Of a DNA stretch of 64,000 nt, positions 1 through 9,258 are shown one piece after another. Where the stretch lies: the NCBI GenBank assembly GCA_937883785.1, contig CALGDE010000101.1, forward strand, positions 22,118 through 86,117. The letters are read 5' to 3'. The translations under genes and the position numbers were made by a program. The notes under the pieces are model-generated. The model made no database searches, was not told where the DNA came from, and saw nothing but the letters and a program-made list of their open reading frames with translations. Positions within the stretch are counted from its first letter, which is position 1; the number at the start of each line of letters is the position of its first letter. Origin of the DNA: an uncultured cyanobacterium (GTDB lineage: Bacteria > Cyanobacteriota > Cyanobacteriia > CACIAM-69d).

Positions 1-307
1 AATTGAAGGGGACGATTAACTTGCTAGTATTATTGGACTTGTAATGGTTGTTCAGCTAAGTTGACTAATGTAATCTGACAGTAATTAAAGCCGTCAATAT
101 CCGTCAACTTTCCTGAATTATTAAGGGTACTTATTTTTGATTTAGTACTCGTTAAGCAATTAGTTTGAGATTATTAGTTTATAGCTCAATTAAGTTGGAA
201 GCTATATTGTTCGCGCCTCATGGTTGTTAGTTATGCTTTACTCATGGGGTGGTCTGAACGTGCAGTTTTTCGACTTATAGCCACTACTTGTAATTTCCAT
301 ATTTTCA
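1..307. other. No gene seen
   Basis: AT-rich stretch with stops in all frames. I see no coding region, tRNA or clear repeat. It probably holds the promoter of the small gene that follows. Confidence 0.5.
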
Positions 308-607
308 ATGAGATACCCAAGTTCGATAAAGCTTACTGGTATCGAGAAAGCAGTGGCTAGAGAAGGTTTTTCAGAGCCTTATCATAAGGTCACTTTTGAT
401 TTGATTTCAGAAGGCATTCCTACGAGCCAAATGTCAGTCTGGGTACATCCTGCATATCCAGAAGCTGAACTCGTCCGTGTTTCTCGAACCTTTGTATGGA
501 GTAGGCTGGCGGCTCTGCTAGAAGCGTCTAAACAAGAGACATTTTCTGAAGATGAAATTCAAGACCTGTGGGAGCGCGTAAAACCGGCTGAGTTTTTTCC
601 AAAGTGA
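308..607 (+). CDS. Hypothetical protein, 99 aa
   Basis: I do not recognise this family. It is a 99-residue protein with an ATG start, no signal peptide and no membrane segment. The middle (VWVHPAYPEAELVRVSRTF) looks like alternating strand, and the C-terminal third (EDEIQDLWERVKP) looks helical, so a small soluble fold is likely. It converges on pyrC. Between the two genes a 7-bp inverted repeat (AGCCAGG at 635-641, CCTGGCT at 659-665) could form a hairpin, but no T-run follows on either strand. Confidence 0.6.
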   Translation: MRYPSSIKLTGIEKAVAREGFSEPYHKVTFDLISEGIPTSQMSVWVHPAYPEAELVRVSRTFVWSRLAALLEASKQETFSEDEIQDLWERVKPAEFFPK

Positions 608-697
608 GTTGAAATAAGAGATCGCTGAAACAGCAGCCAGGTCAATCAGAATCAGAAGCCTGGCTAATGAAGAGGAAAATTTGCGAAATTTCATCAT

Positions 698-1738
698 CTA
701 AACCCTGCCTTCAGTTACCTTCCATTCAATATCTTCCCCCGCCCGTAAGGGAACCAAAGGTGAATCGGGAAAGGGCAATTCCCTGGGAATAGTCCAAGAC
801 TGTTTAGTCAAGGTGATCGTGCCCGTGTTGCGCGGCAATTTATAGAAATCAGGACCATGGAAGCTGGCAAACGCCTCTAATTTGTCCAGCGCGTTTACGC
901 TTTCAAAGGCTTCTGCATATAGCTCCATGGCGTGCAGAGCAGAATAACAGCCAGCGCAGCCGCAGAAGCTTTCCTTTCGGTTACGAGCATGGGGCGCACT
1001 GTCCGTTCCCAGGAAAAATTTAGGATTACCTGAGGTGGCTGCCTCCAGTAAAGCTTCCCGATGGGTTTCCCGTTTTAAAATGGGCAAACAATAGAAATGG
1101 GGACGTAATCCCCCTTGAAAAATACTGGTTCTGTTTAACAGTAAATGCTGCGGCGTAATGGTGGCGGCAGTATTATCTGAAGACAACACAAACTCAACAG
1201 AATCAGATGTGGTGACGTGTTCAAGCACTATGCGTAACTTGGGAAATTTTGATCGCAAGTCAATCAAATAGTTCTCAATAAACGCTCTTTCTCGATCAAA
1301 TATATCGACATGACGATCCGTCACTTCCCCATGGAGCAATAACGGCAGATCAACGGACTCCATCGCCTTAAAAACGACGTCGCATTTACTAATATCAGTA
1401 ACGCCAGAATCGGAGTTTGTGGTAGCCCCAGCGGGGTAATATTTAACCGCTTTCACAAATCCCGATTCACTGGCAGCAACAATATCGTCAGGACTAGTAT
1501 TGTCCGTTAAATATAGGGTCATTAAGGGTTCAAACGTTGCACTGTGGGGAAGGGCTGCGAGGATGCGATCGCGATAGGCCGTAGCATCAGCAAGGTTGCG
1601 CACCGGGGGCTGGAGATTGGGCATGGCGATCGCCCGAGCGAACTGCCGCACTGTATGGGGAAGAACGGCCTTTAACGCCTCGCCGTCCCGTAGATGCAAA
1701 TGCCAGTCATCGGGCTGAATAATGGTTAGACTTTCCAT
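698..1738 (-). CDS. pyrC: Dihydroorotase (class II, PyrC)
   Basis: Catalyses reversible cyclisation of N-carbamoyl-L-aspartate to dihydroorotate, third step of de novo pyrimidine synthesis, in the cytosol. The N-terminal metal motif WHLHLRDG is followed by the likely carbamylated lysine in [13 protein letters not shown], then LHGEVTD, LEHVTT and GTDSAPH, which supply the remaining zinc ligands and the catalytic Asp. The length of 346 aa matches the short PyrC type. I start at ATG 1738; a TTG two codons upstream is less likely. It is divergent from cdd, a pyrimidine salvage gene, across about 130 bp. PyrC paralogues occur in some zinc-starvation regulons, but I see no Fur/Zur-like palindrome upstream here, so I take it as the housekeeping enzyme. 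Confidence 0.96.
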   Translation of the reverse strand: MESLTIIQPDDWHLHLRDGEALKAVLPHTVRQFARAIAMPNLQPPVRNLADATAYRDRILAALPHSATFEPLMTLYLTDNTSPDDIVAASESGFVKAVKYYPAGATTNSDSGVTDISKCDVVFKAMESVDLPLLLHGEVTDRHVDIFDRERAFIENYLIDLRSKFPKLRIVLEHVTTSDSVEFVLSSDNTAATITPQHLLLNRTSIFQGGLRPHFYCLPILKRETHREALLEAATSGNPKFFLGTDSAPHARNRKESFCGCAGCYSALHAMELYAEAFESVNALDKLEAFASFHGPDFYKLPRNTGTITLTKQSWTIPRELPFPDSPLVPLRAGEDIEWKVTEGRV

Positions 1739-1873
1739 GGGCAAATTATAGAATGTACCTACCCGCTAAAGTGTCAATAAACAATCAAGTTTTAGGCGTT
1801 ATTTCGATTGAAAATTTCAATAAAAATTCAACCTAGTGCCGTGACTAGTCATCCTTACTAAAGAGTGAGACAA

Positions 1874-2263
1874 ATGCTTTCCGATAACCAGCTTTACGCT
1901 AAAGCGAAAACAGCATCCCAAAACGCCTATGCACCGTATTCTCAATTTAAAGTTGGTGCGGCAGTTTTAACTGAATCAGGCTCTATTTACAGTGGCTGTA
2001 ATGTTGAGAACGCATCCTACGGAAATGCAATTTGTGCTGAGCGGGTGGCGATCGCCAAAGCCGTTTCAGAAGGAGATCGGAATATTCGTTCAATCGCTGT
2101 TTATACAGAAGGCAAAGATTTATCTCCCTGTGGGATTTGTCGTCAATTCATTAGTGAATTCGGCTCGAAAATCACTGTAATTTATCGATCATCAGGGCAG
2201 ATTATTGCTAAGGAAATATCCGATCTGTTGCCTGACTCCTTTTCAAAGAAAGATCTGCGCTAG
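1874..2263 (+). CDS. cdd: Cytidine deaminase
   Basis: Deaminates cytidine and deoxycytidine to uridine and deoxyuridine in pyrimidine salvage. The short homotetrameric type is shown by CNVENASYGNAICAER (zinc Cys and catalytic Glu) and SPCGICRQ (two zinc Cys), with the N-terminal AYAPYSQFKVGAA substrate motif. At 129 aa from ATG 1874 it is of normal length; GTG 1865 in the same frame is possible. Downstream, an element like CTCTGACTGAA is repeated imperfectly three times between about 2267 and 2304, with no known meaning. Confidence 0.95.
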   Translation: MLSDNQLYAKAKTASQNAYAPYSQFKVGAAVLTESGSIYSGCNVENASYGNAICAERVAIAKAVSEGDRNIRSIAVYTEGKDLSPCGICRQFISEFGSKITVIYRSSGQIIAKEISDLLPDSFSKKDLR

Positions 2264-2347
2264 AAAAACTCTGACTGAAGCTCTAACTAAAAGCTCTGAC
2301 TGAAACGCCGACGCTGATTGCCTGGGTCAGAAAAGGGGCGACAGCCT

Positions 2348-2899
2348 TCAACTTTCCAGAGGTTCTTGCCGAATAAATTCAGCCATCATGTCATTAGACA
2401 CTTTGATGTTTTTTCGCTGAACCCCGTGCAAATTTGTGTTAGTCATTTCCACTTGCCACAGGTCGGCGCCGGATAAATTGGCATTCATAAAATTGCTATG
2501 GCTAATATCAGCATCTGCTAAATTACAGCCCACCAAATCTGCTCCGATTAGACAGCAGTGACGCAGGTCGCAGCGCTCTAGGGTTGCCCCAGACATAACC
2601 ACTTCGATCATGCTGGCACGGGTAAAACAGGATTCTATCAAGGTGGCACCGATCAATTTTGCCCAGGTCAAATTTGCTTGCTTTAGGTCAGTGGCGATCG
2701 CCTCAACACCAATTAAATTTGCACCGCTAAGGTTCGCTTGGGTAAGTCGGGCCCCACTTAAATTCGCCAAAATCAAATTAGCATTGCTTAGGTTAATTCC
2801 CGTTAGATTTGCATTGCTTAAATCGATTTGGGATAAATCAACACCAGCAAATTCTCGCTCACCCTCGGCATATCTTTGCAGCAGTTCCTGGCGGTCCAT
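2348..2899 (-). CDS. Pentapeptide repeat protein
   Basis: About 130 residues of A(D/N)LXX-type repeats (for example LSNANLTGINLSNANL, LSGANL, LVGCNLADADIS) after a 15-residue non-repeat lead (MDRQELLQRYAEGER). These fold as a right-handed quadrilateral beta-helix. Cyanobacteria have many such proteins and the exact role is not predictable. I choose ATG 2899 over the longer frame to 3007 because GGAAGGA lies just upstream and the extra N-terminus is not repeat-like. There is no signal peptide, so it is cytosolic or peripheral. Confidence 0.85.
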   Translation of the reverse strand: MDRQELLQRYAEGEREFAGVDLSQIDLSNANLTGINLSNANLILANLSGARLTQANLSGANLIGVEAIATDLKQANLTWAKLIGATLIESCFTRASMIEVVMSGATLERCDLRHCCLIGADLVGCNLADADISHSNFMNANLSGADLWQVEMTNTNLHGVQRKNIKVSNDMMAEFIRQEPLES

Positions 2900-3292
2900 A
2901 AAAAGCGTCCTTCCGAGGACAATTCTCGGGTTAGTAAACGTAAATTCAAAAGCACTCAGCTGTGCATACTTAGCAGTAATCCACCCATGCCCAACGAATA
3001 AACACACATAGAGAAATTAGAAAAAGAAAAGACTTTGATGCACCAGTTCCATAATAGTAGGTGGCAAAGTCGGAGAAGGAGAGAGTTGGTGCTCCCCCTC
3101 CTTTCCGGAGCGCTCCTAAGAATCGTTTTTGCCCTGTTCTTATTTACCGAAACTTTTGTCGCGCCATAATCTTTTATCGAGCCATAGTTTAGACCATCTG
3201 ACGAACGTAAGATTTTAGACATCTCCTTCAGGGGGACAGTATGATGAGCTGGATCGATTATGGGACTGTTTGAAGGAGTGGGGTGTCTGTAA

Positions 3293-3844
3293 GTGAGATG
3301 GTTGTTTACCTTAAAAGAAGCCTATCGCTGTCAGCTCAGTGACTATTTAGATACGCGATCGCTGTCCCAGCTAAAAGGGGAAGTGCGAGAGGATATCGAT
3401 TTTATTGATGGGGGCCCTTGGCCACAGGTTCGCGCCCGGATTACGCCCCAGGGAGAGCTTATTATTCTGAAAGGCTATAGCTGGGATGGAAATTCGCCCA
3501 AAGTCAACGTTTTAGACTTATTTTGGCTGGGGACCCCTGACGGAATTAGAAATGTAAAAACGGATAAGCCAGTTACTTACTATGCCAGCTTGGTTCATGA
3601 TGTTTTAGGGCAGTTTAAAAACGATCCTAAAATGCCATCCCTGTTTCGATCTAATCCCGTTGATTTTTGGTTTGCGCCAGGAAAGTTGGGTCGAGATACG
3701 CTGTACTTGAAAATGCTACAGGCAGACGATTTCGCCCTAAGCTGGATCTACTTTCTGGCGGTATCCTTACTGGGGCCCCTATCCAATGTATACGTTATGT
3801 TGGCGAAGGGCGTGAGATTTAGGCGCAGCGGCAAAGTGGCATAA
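3293..3844 (+). CDS. Conserved hypothetical, DUF1353-like
   Basis: 183 aa. The core GYSWDGNSPK followed by YYASLVHDVLGQF resembles DUF1353 proteins (a WDG turn, then A-S-x-V-H-D), a family first seen in phages with unknown function. The match is from memory of the motif and weak elsewhere. The C-terminus has one hydrophobic stretch (LSWIYFLAVSLLGPLSNVYV) that could be a membrane helix. The start is GTG 3293; the nearby ATG at 3298 is out of frame. It stands alone between the pentapeptide gene and cinA, with a HIP1 site in its 5' part. Confidence 0.65.
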   Translation: MRWLFTLKEAYRCQLSDYLDTRSLSQLKGEVREDIDFIDGGPWPQVRARITPQGELIILKGYSWDGNSPKVNVLDLFWLGTPDGIRNVKTDKPVTYYASLVHDVLGQFKNDPKMPSLFRSNPVDFWFAPGKLGRDTLYLKMLQADDFALSWIYFLAVSLLGPLSNVYVMLAKGVRFRRSGKVA

Positions 3845-3993
3845 TAAGGCAGATAAACGCATGAAGTAAGTAGCGTTAGCTGACTGTAATCAAGGGTAAG
3901 TCAGCATAAATTTAAACTGTTTCCAGTACCGCAGGAATTACGTGGTTTGAGATTTTATAGACTTGATTTCACACACTTAAGAAGGAAGTTGAA

Positions 3994-5247
3994 ATGGGAT
4001 CTGCTGAGATTATTTGCGTAGGTACTGAGCTGCTTTTAGGTGATATTTTAAACAGTAATTCTCAGTACCTAGCGCAACAGTTTGCTGACTTAGGAATTGC
4101 TCATTACTACCAAACGGTGGTGGGCGATAATCCCCAGCGAATTCACCAGGCAATCGCCACCGCCTGTGAGCGATCCCAACTGCTGATTTTTACCGGCGGC
4201 TTGGGACCTACTCCCGACGATTTGACCACCGAGGCGATCGCTCATTACTTTGAAACCCCTTTGGTGGAGCACCCAGACGTGCTGGCGGATATTGCCGAGA
4301 AATTTGCCCGGCGCGGTCGAGAGATGGCCCCCAGCAATCGCAAGCAAGCTCTCCAACCCCAGGGAGCCCAGGTGTTGCCCAATCCGGTGGGCACTGCGCC
4401 AGGCATGATTTGGCACGCGAAGGGTGATGTGTTGATTATGACTTTTCCAGGGGTGCCCACGGAGATGCGGGCAATGTGGCAAGAAACGGCGGTGCCCTAT
4501 TTGCGATCCCACGGTTGGAGTCAAAGCACTATCCAAACGCGCACCTTGAAATTTTGGGGCATTTCCGAATCTACCTTGGCGGAAATGGCAGGGGATTTTC
4601 TGGCGATGGAAAATCCCACGGTGGCTCCATACGCCAACCACGGAGTGGTGAAGTTGCGCATTGGGGCGCGGGCCGAGAACCAGGCAGCGGCGATCACCTT
4701 AATCGAGCCGGTGGAAGAACAGCTCAAGAAGCTGGGGGGCATTCATTATTTTGGCAACGACGACGACACCCTAGCCATTGCGGTAGGGCAGTTGCTGAAA
4801 CAGCGAGGAGAAACGGTGGCGGTGGCAGAATCTTGCACCGGCGGCGGCATCGGACACCTGTTAACGACCATTCCCGGCAGCTCGACGTACTTTCGGGGCG
4901 GCATTATCAGCTATGACAACCGGGTTAAGGTCAAATGTTTAGGAGTATCGGAAGATACCTTGACTAAGGTCGGCGCCGTCAGTGCTGAGGTGGCGGAGCA
5001 GATGGCGGTGGGGGTGCGGGAGTCTCTGGGCACCACCTGGGGCATTAGCGTTACCGGGATCGCTGGTCCCGGTGGTGGCAGTGAAGAAAAGCCAGTGGGG
5101 CTAGTGTATGTGGGTATTGCTGGTCCCAAAGGTGTAGCCCACGAGCGTCTGAATTTGGGGGAGACGCGATCGCGTCAATGGATTCGTAATTCCAGCGCCT
5201 GTTCCGCCCTGGATTTACTGCGACGATCCCTCTTATCGGACTCTTAA
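3994..5247 (+). CDS. cinA: CinA-like protein (competence/damage-inducible, NMN amidohydrolase)
   Basis: Two-domain protein of 417 aa. The N-terminal MoCF-type domain opens with EIICVGTELLLGDILNSN and contains FTGGLGPTPDD. The C-terminal CinA domain begins near VAVAESCTGG and contains GISVTGIAGPGGG, the signature of the amidase that converts nicotinamide mononucleotide to nicotinate mononucleotide. The family is also linked with ADP-ribose pyrophosphatase activity in the N-terminal domain. A good ribosome site (AAGAAGGAAG) precedes ATG 3994. No recA is adjacent, so no competence operon is evident. Confidence 0.95.
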   Translation: MGSAEIICVGTELLLGDILNSNSQYLAQQFADLGIAHYYQTVVGDNPQRIHQAIATACERSQLLIFTGGLGPTPDDLTTEAIAHYFETPLVEHPDVLADIAEKFARRGREMAPSNRKQALQPQGAQVLPNPVGTAPGMIWHAKGDVLIMTFPGVPTEMRAMWQETAVPYLRSHGWSQSTIQTRTLKFWGISESTLAEMAGDFLAMENPTVAPYANHGVVKLRIGARAENQAAAITLIEPVEEQLKKLGGIHYFGNDDDTLAIAVGQLLKQRGETVAVAESCTGGGIGHLLTTIPGSSTYFRGGIISYDNRVKVKCLGVSEDTLTKVGAVSAEVAEQMAVGVRESLGTTWGISVTGIAGPGGGSEEKPVGLVYVGIAGPKGVAHERLNLGETRSRQWIRNSSACSALDLLRRSLLSDS

Positions 5248-5492
5248 TCTACTGGCAAGGTTTACTTTGGGATCGTTGCGATTGCTTTATTTAGGACTGG
5301 GTTTGAGCGACCCTTGATTGACACTTAAGACTAAACGCAGCACGGCTTTCATTGAACGTGTTGAGTTCAGGTATTTAGCTATTGAGGTTGTTATGAACGT
5401 TCTTATTGGAACTCAACATTCCTGTTATCCAAAGTGGCTGGATGCAGAATAAGACAGCTAATATTAGGATTAACTGCGCTTTAGCGACACCT

Positions 5493-6389
5493 ATGCTCAA
5501 TCCCACCCGTACCCTGGTTAAAGAATTAATCCGTGAGTTGTCTGAGGGCTACCACCAAACCTATGGGGGAATGAAACACAGCTACGCGGAAATTTTAGGC
5601 TGGGTGGCCAGTATGGCTCTAGAAAACATTGCCAATAGCAACGCGCTGTATCACAACACCGAGCACACCATGTACGTGACTCTGGTGGGGCAAGAAATTC
5701 TTAAGGGCAAGCATATTCGTGAAGGGGGTGTTACCTGCGAAGATTGGCTGCTTTATCACCTGTCCCTTCTATGTCACGACATTGGCTATGTGCGGGGAAT
5801 TTGTCGACAAGATTGCCCTCAGGATCGCGTTTATGCCACTGGGGTAGGAGACGAAACGGTCCAGCTTGGTCCTGGTGCCACCGATGCCAGCATGGCTCCC
5901 TATCATGTGGATCGAGGTAAGCAGTTTATTAGCGATCGCTTCAAGGGGCACAGCCTAATCGATGTATCGGTGATTCAAACCAATATTGAACTCACGCGTT
6001 TCCCAGTTCCCAACGACAGCGACCATGAAGACACTACGGATTATCCAGGCTTGGTGCGCGCCGCTGATTTGATCGGGCAACTGTCGGATCCACGCTATTT
6101 GCAGAAGATTCCAGCGCTCTATTACGAGTTTGAAGAAATTGGCATGAATAAGGAGCTGGGATATAGCAGCCCCGACGATCTACGGCAAAAGTATCCTGGT
6201 TTTTACTGGAACGTGGTTCACCGCTACATTGAACCAGCATTGACCCATTTGGAGCTAACCCAGACGGGTAAGCAAATTGCCGCCAATCTGTACGCCAACG
6301 TATTTCGCGTTGAACACAATCAGATGTTGCCCACGTTGCCCAGCCAAATGAGGGGACAAATACCAGTGTCGTCGGGGCAGCCTAATTAG
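5493..6389 (+). CDS. HD-domain metal-dependent phosphohydrolase
   Basis: HD-superfamily hydrolase with ALYHNTEHTMYVT supplying the first His, LLCHDIGYVRG the HD pair, and a later Asp in the RAADLIG region. This is a cyanobacterial-type family beginning M-L-N-P-T-R-T, which is why I start at ATG 5493 rather than the TTG at 5406. The substrate is unknown; relatives hydrolyse nucleotides or cyclic nucleotides. 298 aa, cytosolic. It is monocistronic, with about 290 bp of non-coding sequence before the next gene. Confidence 0.8.
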   Translation: MLNPTRTLVKELIRELSEGYHQTYGGMKHSYAEILGWVASMALENIANSNALYHNTEHTMYVTLVGQEILKGKHIREGGVTCEDWLLYHLSLLCHDIGYVRGICRQDCPQDRVYATGVGDETVQLGPGATDASMAPYHVDRGKQFISDRFKGHSLIDVSVIQTNIELTRFPVPNDSDHEDTTDYPGLVRAADLIGQLSDPRYLQKIPALYYEFEEIGMNKELGYSSPDDLRQKYPGFYWNVVHRYIEPALTHLELTQTGKQIAANLYANVFRVEHNQMLPTLPSQMRGQIPVSSGQPN

Positions 6390-6679
6390 CAAGGGTGCGG
6401 TGACGTTGGGCGAGTGGATGCTAGGTAAGCAATAAATCAGCGATTAATTAAGCGCATAAAGAGCTTTGACGATTTCGTGGGGTTGATCGTCATGTTTCAT
6501 TGGACAAAATGATTTTGATCAGACAGCTTGGCTGGGGCGCCATTGCCTTTAACAAAAGCGTCATAAAAGTACAGGGGGCGTAAACCGAATAGCTTTGGGG
6601 CAGGTTTCTACTGCGCTTCTCCCTAATTTCGAGGCACAATAGGAATTAACAAAAGCATTCAAAAACTACGTTTCCAAAT

Positions 6680-7408
6680 ATGGCAACAACAAGTAACTTT
6701 CGTAAGGCAATGCAAGACGCCCGAGGCAACGCGCTTGTTGGGCCCAATGTCATTGCCAACGCCCTTCCCTACGTGGGAGGCGGTTTGGTCCTCACGGCGA
6801 TCGGCACCTACGCTGGCCTAAACGTTTTCGCCAATCAGCCTGAGCTATTTATGCCCACCTTCATTGGGGCATTTGTCGTTGAGCTAATCCTGTTCTTCGT
6901 GGGCTCATCGGTGGCGCAGAAGGCAAAGAATTCGGTGGCGCTGCCCCTGTTGGCAACCTACAGCTTGCTGTCTGGCTATACCCTGACGGGTTTGGTGGCT
7001 GTTGCCCTCGACACCCCTAATGTGGGCCTACCCGGCATGGGCGTGGCGGCTCTGGGGTGTGGAATTGCCTTTGTGGTGGGTAAAAAAATTGGTTCAAACC
7101 TGTCTGAAGAAGACGGTTTTGCCTTGACTCGCACTTTCCAAATGGGGCTTATTGGCCTGTTGGCAGTGCTAGTCATCTCCCTAGTCCTAAGCTTCTTCGG
7201 CATTTACACTCCCACCTTCCTAGATGTGGCCATTTCTGGCTTTGGGGTCGTCCTCTTTGCCGGTGGCGCTGTGGTGGATTTCTTTATCTTGCCTCGCACC
7301 TATGACGACCGTCAGTATTTGGCAGCAGCCCTGTCTATGTATCTGACTTACATCAACCTGTTTGTGTTTATCCTACGTCTGCTGATTGCCATCAATAGCC
7401 GGGATTAA
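6680..7408 (+). CDS. Bax inhibitor-1 / YccA family membrane protein
   Basis: 242 aa with seven predicted hydrophobic helices, beginning at NVIANALPYVGGGLVLTAIG and ending in FVFILRLLIAINSRD. This is the BI-1 (UPF0005) family, integral membrane proteins that in other bacteria act as pH-sensitive calcium leak channels. The N-terminus (TTSNFRKAMQDARGNALVGPN) is soluble and typical of cyanobacterial members. It is followed by a strong bidirectional terminator. The role in cyanobacteria is unproven. Confidence 0.88.
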   Translation: MATTSNFRKAMQDARGNALVGPNVIANALPYVGGGLVLTAIGTYAGLNVFANQPELFMPTFIGAFVVELILFFVGSSVAQKAKNSVALPLLATYSLLSGYTLTGLVAVALDTPNVGLPGMGVAALGCGIAFVVGKKIGSNLSEEDGFALTRTFQMGLIGLLAVLVISLVLSFFGIYTPTFLDVAISGFGVVLFAGGAVVDFFILPRTYDDRQYLAAALSMYLTYINLFVFILRLLIAINSRD

Positions 7409-7462
7409 TGGCTTGCAGGTCTACGACTTACTAGGCAGTGCAACAGCACAGTTTGAATAAAC

Positions 7463-7496
7463 AAAAAAGGAGGAGCCGTTGGTAGCCTCCTTTTTT
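7463..7496. terminator. Bidirectional intrinsic terminator
   Basis: AAAAAAGGAGG pairs with CCTCCTTTTTT across a 12-base loop. A T-run ends the stem on both strands, so it can stop transcription from the Bax-inhibitor gene (+) and from the convergent 7559-8176 gene (-). Confidence 0.9.
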
Positions 7497-7558
7497 GCGT
7501 CTTTTTTGAGTGTCTTTCTATGGCTGTTTCTTGCAGCAATGTCAGGAGCCCAGCAGCG

Positions 7559-8176
7559 TTATTGAGACTCATTAGCTGCGGTCCAATCAAAACAGCGATC
7601 GCCCTCCACGCCGTAAGGATGCATAGCGCAAATCAACAGATTCCCGTCATAGCTGCGCCCGTGAAAATTCTGGCATCCCTTACAAGCGGAATGCCAGTTT
7701 TCACTGGGTTGAGTCTTCGGCGCGATTTCATTCCACAGCGCCTCCTCGTTCCACGATTCAGCCTCCCCTTCAAAATCTACGCCCAGATATTCCAAAAAAC
7801 CGAACATTACCTCATCAACAGCCTGCTCCGCCTCTTCCCAGGCTTCCATCGTTTGGGGATCTAAATGCCAGTTTAAAAAAGGAGCCATCCACGGTTGCAG
7901 TAGGCTCTCCCATTGGTCAAAGGTTTGCTCTACAGCCTGATCCAACTCTTGTCCCAGGGGCAAAACAGTTTGGTCCAACCACTGATCCAAACTTGATTCC
8001 AGGTGCGTCAGATTCTCATCTAACCGGGCTGTAAACTGATCTATTTCGTGATTTGTGGCGGCTGTGGACTGGGAAAACCATTGCCCTACCGATTCCACCG
8101 CCTGAATCTGAACTTGGTCCGCTACTTCGGCGATCGCCTCTGCCGTTTCTTCCCACCACGACAACCAATCAGCCAT
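7559..8176 (-). CDS. Conserved hypothetical with C-terminal Cys cluster
   Basis: 205 aa. The first 150 residues are acidic and helical with many Trp and Gln (coiled-coil-like, for example IDQFTARLDENLTHLESSLD). The last 50 residues hold CKGCQNFHG, then LLICAMHPYGVEGDRCFDW: four Cys and two His in a compact pattern that suggests bound metal. I have seen this tail on other cyanobacterial unknown proteins but know no function. There is no signal peptide. Start ATG 8176. Confidence 0.75.
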   Translation of the reverse strand: MADWLSWWEETAEAIAEVADQVQIQAVESVGQWFSQSTAATNHEIDQFTARLDENLTHLESSLDQWLDQTVLPLGQELDQAVEQTFDQWESLLQPWMAPFLNWHLDPQTMEAWEEAEQAVDEVMFGFLEYLGVDFEGEAESWNEEALWNEIAPKTQPSENWHSACKGCQNFHGRSYDGNLLICAMHPYGVEGDRCFDWTAANESQ

Positions 8177-8448
8177 ATACCCTCCCAGCCCTTAGACTAC
8201 TGAGATCATCTCTGCCTATAACTTTGCCTATTTTTGGGATGTTTATTCAGCGGTCCACTCCAAAATAAAAGAAACCAAACACCTCGCAATAAAACTATGC
8301 TTGTGGTTGGCTTCTTTTTGGGGGGCTTTTGGACTTAGTATCTTTTTACCCAGTGTCTTTTTCCTCGGTGCTTTTGCTGGCACTTGCCATTGACACTTTT
8401 AGTTGTTGCTTTCAGTTGACGCTTTAAGGGCAGCGTCTTCTAAAGTGC

Positions 8449-8841
8449 TTAAGAGTCCCGCTTCAGCCGCCGTAACTCCTCTTCCAGTGCCTGTACTTGG
8501 TCCCGCATCGTTTGCACATCAGAACCTTCTTTGGTTCCGCTGCCCTCATCTTCATCAGTGATGTCAATAACGTTGATACATCGGGGAGCAGTATTTTGGG
8601 GGCTCTCAGACTGTGGCGTCCCAGAATTAGGCATTGCCTGCTGGGCCTGCTGCACCGCATCCTCTACCATTTTTTTTGCTTCCTCCGCCGACATTTCGCC
8701 GCGGGCTACCATTTCGTCAGCCATTTCCTGAGCCTGGCGACGCACATCATTAAAGGCTTCGTTTGCTTTTTCCCCGGCATAGGATGCGATGCCAATTCCC
8801 AGGTACAAAGCTTTCTGGGCTAAATCACCAAAGTTTTGCAT
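8449..8841 (-). CDS. Phasin-like coiled-coil protein
   Basis: 130 aa. The N-terminal part NFGDLAQKALYLGIGIASYA is amphipathic or hydrophobic. It is followed by Ala/Glu/Lys-rich helix (EAFNDVRRQAQEMADEMVARG), a Pro/Ser-rich linker, and a short C-terminal heptad helix (VQALEEELRRLKRDS). This matches the general build of phasin/PhaF-like granule-associated proteins, but I see no polyhydroxyalkanoate genes nearby. I use ATG 8841; the TTG three codons upstream is unlikely. Function unproven. Confidence 0.7.
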   Translation of the reverse strand: MQNFGDLAQKALYLGIGIASYAGEKANEAFNDVRRQAQEMADEMVARGEMSAEEAKKMVEDAVQQAQQAMPNSGTPQSESPQNTAPRCINVIDITDEDEGSGTKEGSDVQTMRDQVQALEEELRRLKRDS

Positions 8842-9258
8842 GGTTCTCAAAAGTGACGTTTAAAAGGGGTGGTCTTAGCTGCTTATTTCGCTATTTAAAA
8901 CTAGCTGCCTCGGAAATGCTTGAGAAAGATTGAGAAAGATTGAGACAGGCAATTTCCTTAACACCATTGTGGCAAATTCGATTTCAATAAATTCAGTTTT
9001 ACAGTTCTGCCCACTTGCCGTCGTTCGCCAATAACAGAACAGTCAGAGAGTTTTGAGCGCCTAAGCAAAGTCTAAATCTGAATTTCGACTAAGTTCGACG
9101 ATCGCCGGCTGCTCCATAAATTAGCGAGCTGGTATAAAAGTTGGTAAGGGACGTTGGTGGCAAAAGCTGACAAAAAAATAGCCTGCCTGGTGGGGCAAAC
9201 TATTTCTGAGATTTTCACTAACGTAGAGGGGGTGTGAAAATGGTGAAATAACTGGAAA
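8842..9258. other. Intergenic, no gene seen
   Basis: Holds the terminator of the DUF928 gene (9172-9206) and presumably the promoter of the phasin-like gene. A 78-codon frame at 9072-9308 overlaps the DUF928 3' end and has no protein-like features. A short direct repeat, TTGAGAAAGA, lies near 8920-8942. Confidence 0.6.
9172..9206 (-). terminator. Intrinsic terminator of DUF928 gene
   Basis: On the minus strand AAATAGTTTGCC pairs with GGCAGGCTATTT across CCACCA and is followed by a run of T. It lies about 55 bp past the DUF928 stop. Confidence 0.85.

Noticed and set aside
698..1738. pyrC as a member of the zinc-starvation set
   Set aside because: No Fur/Zur-like palindrome upstream and it is 48 kb away from the island.
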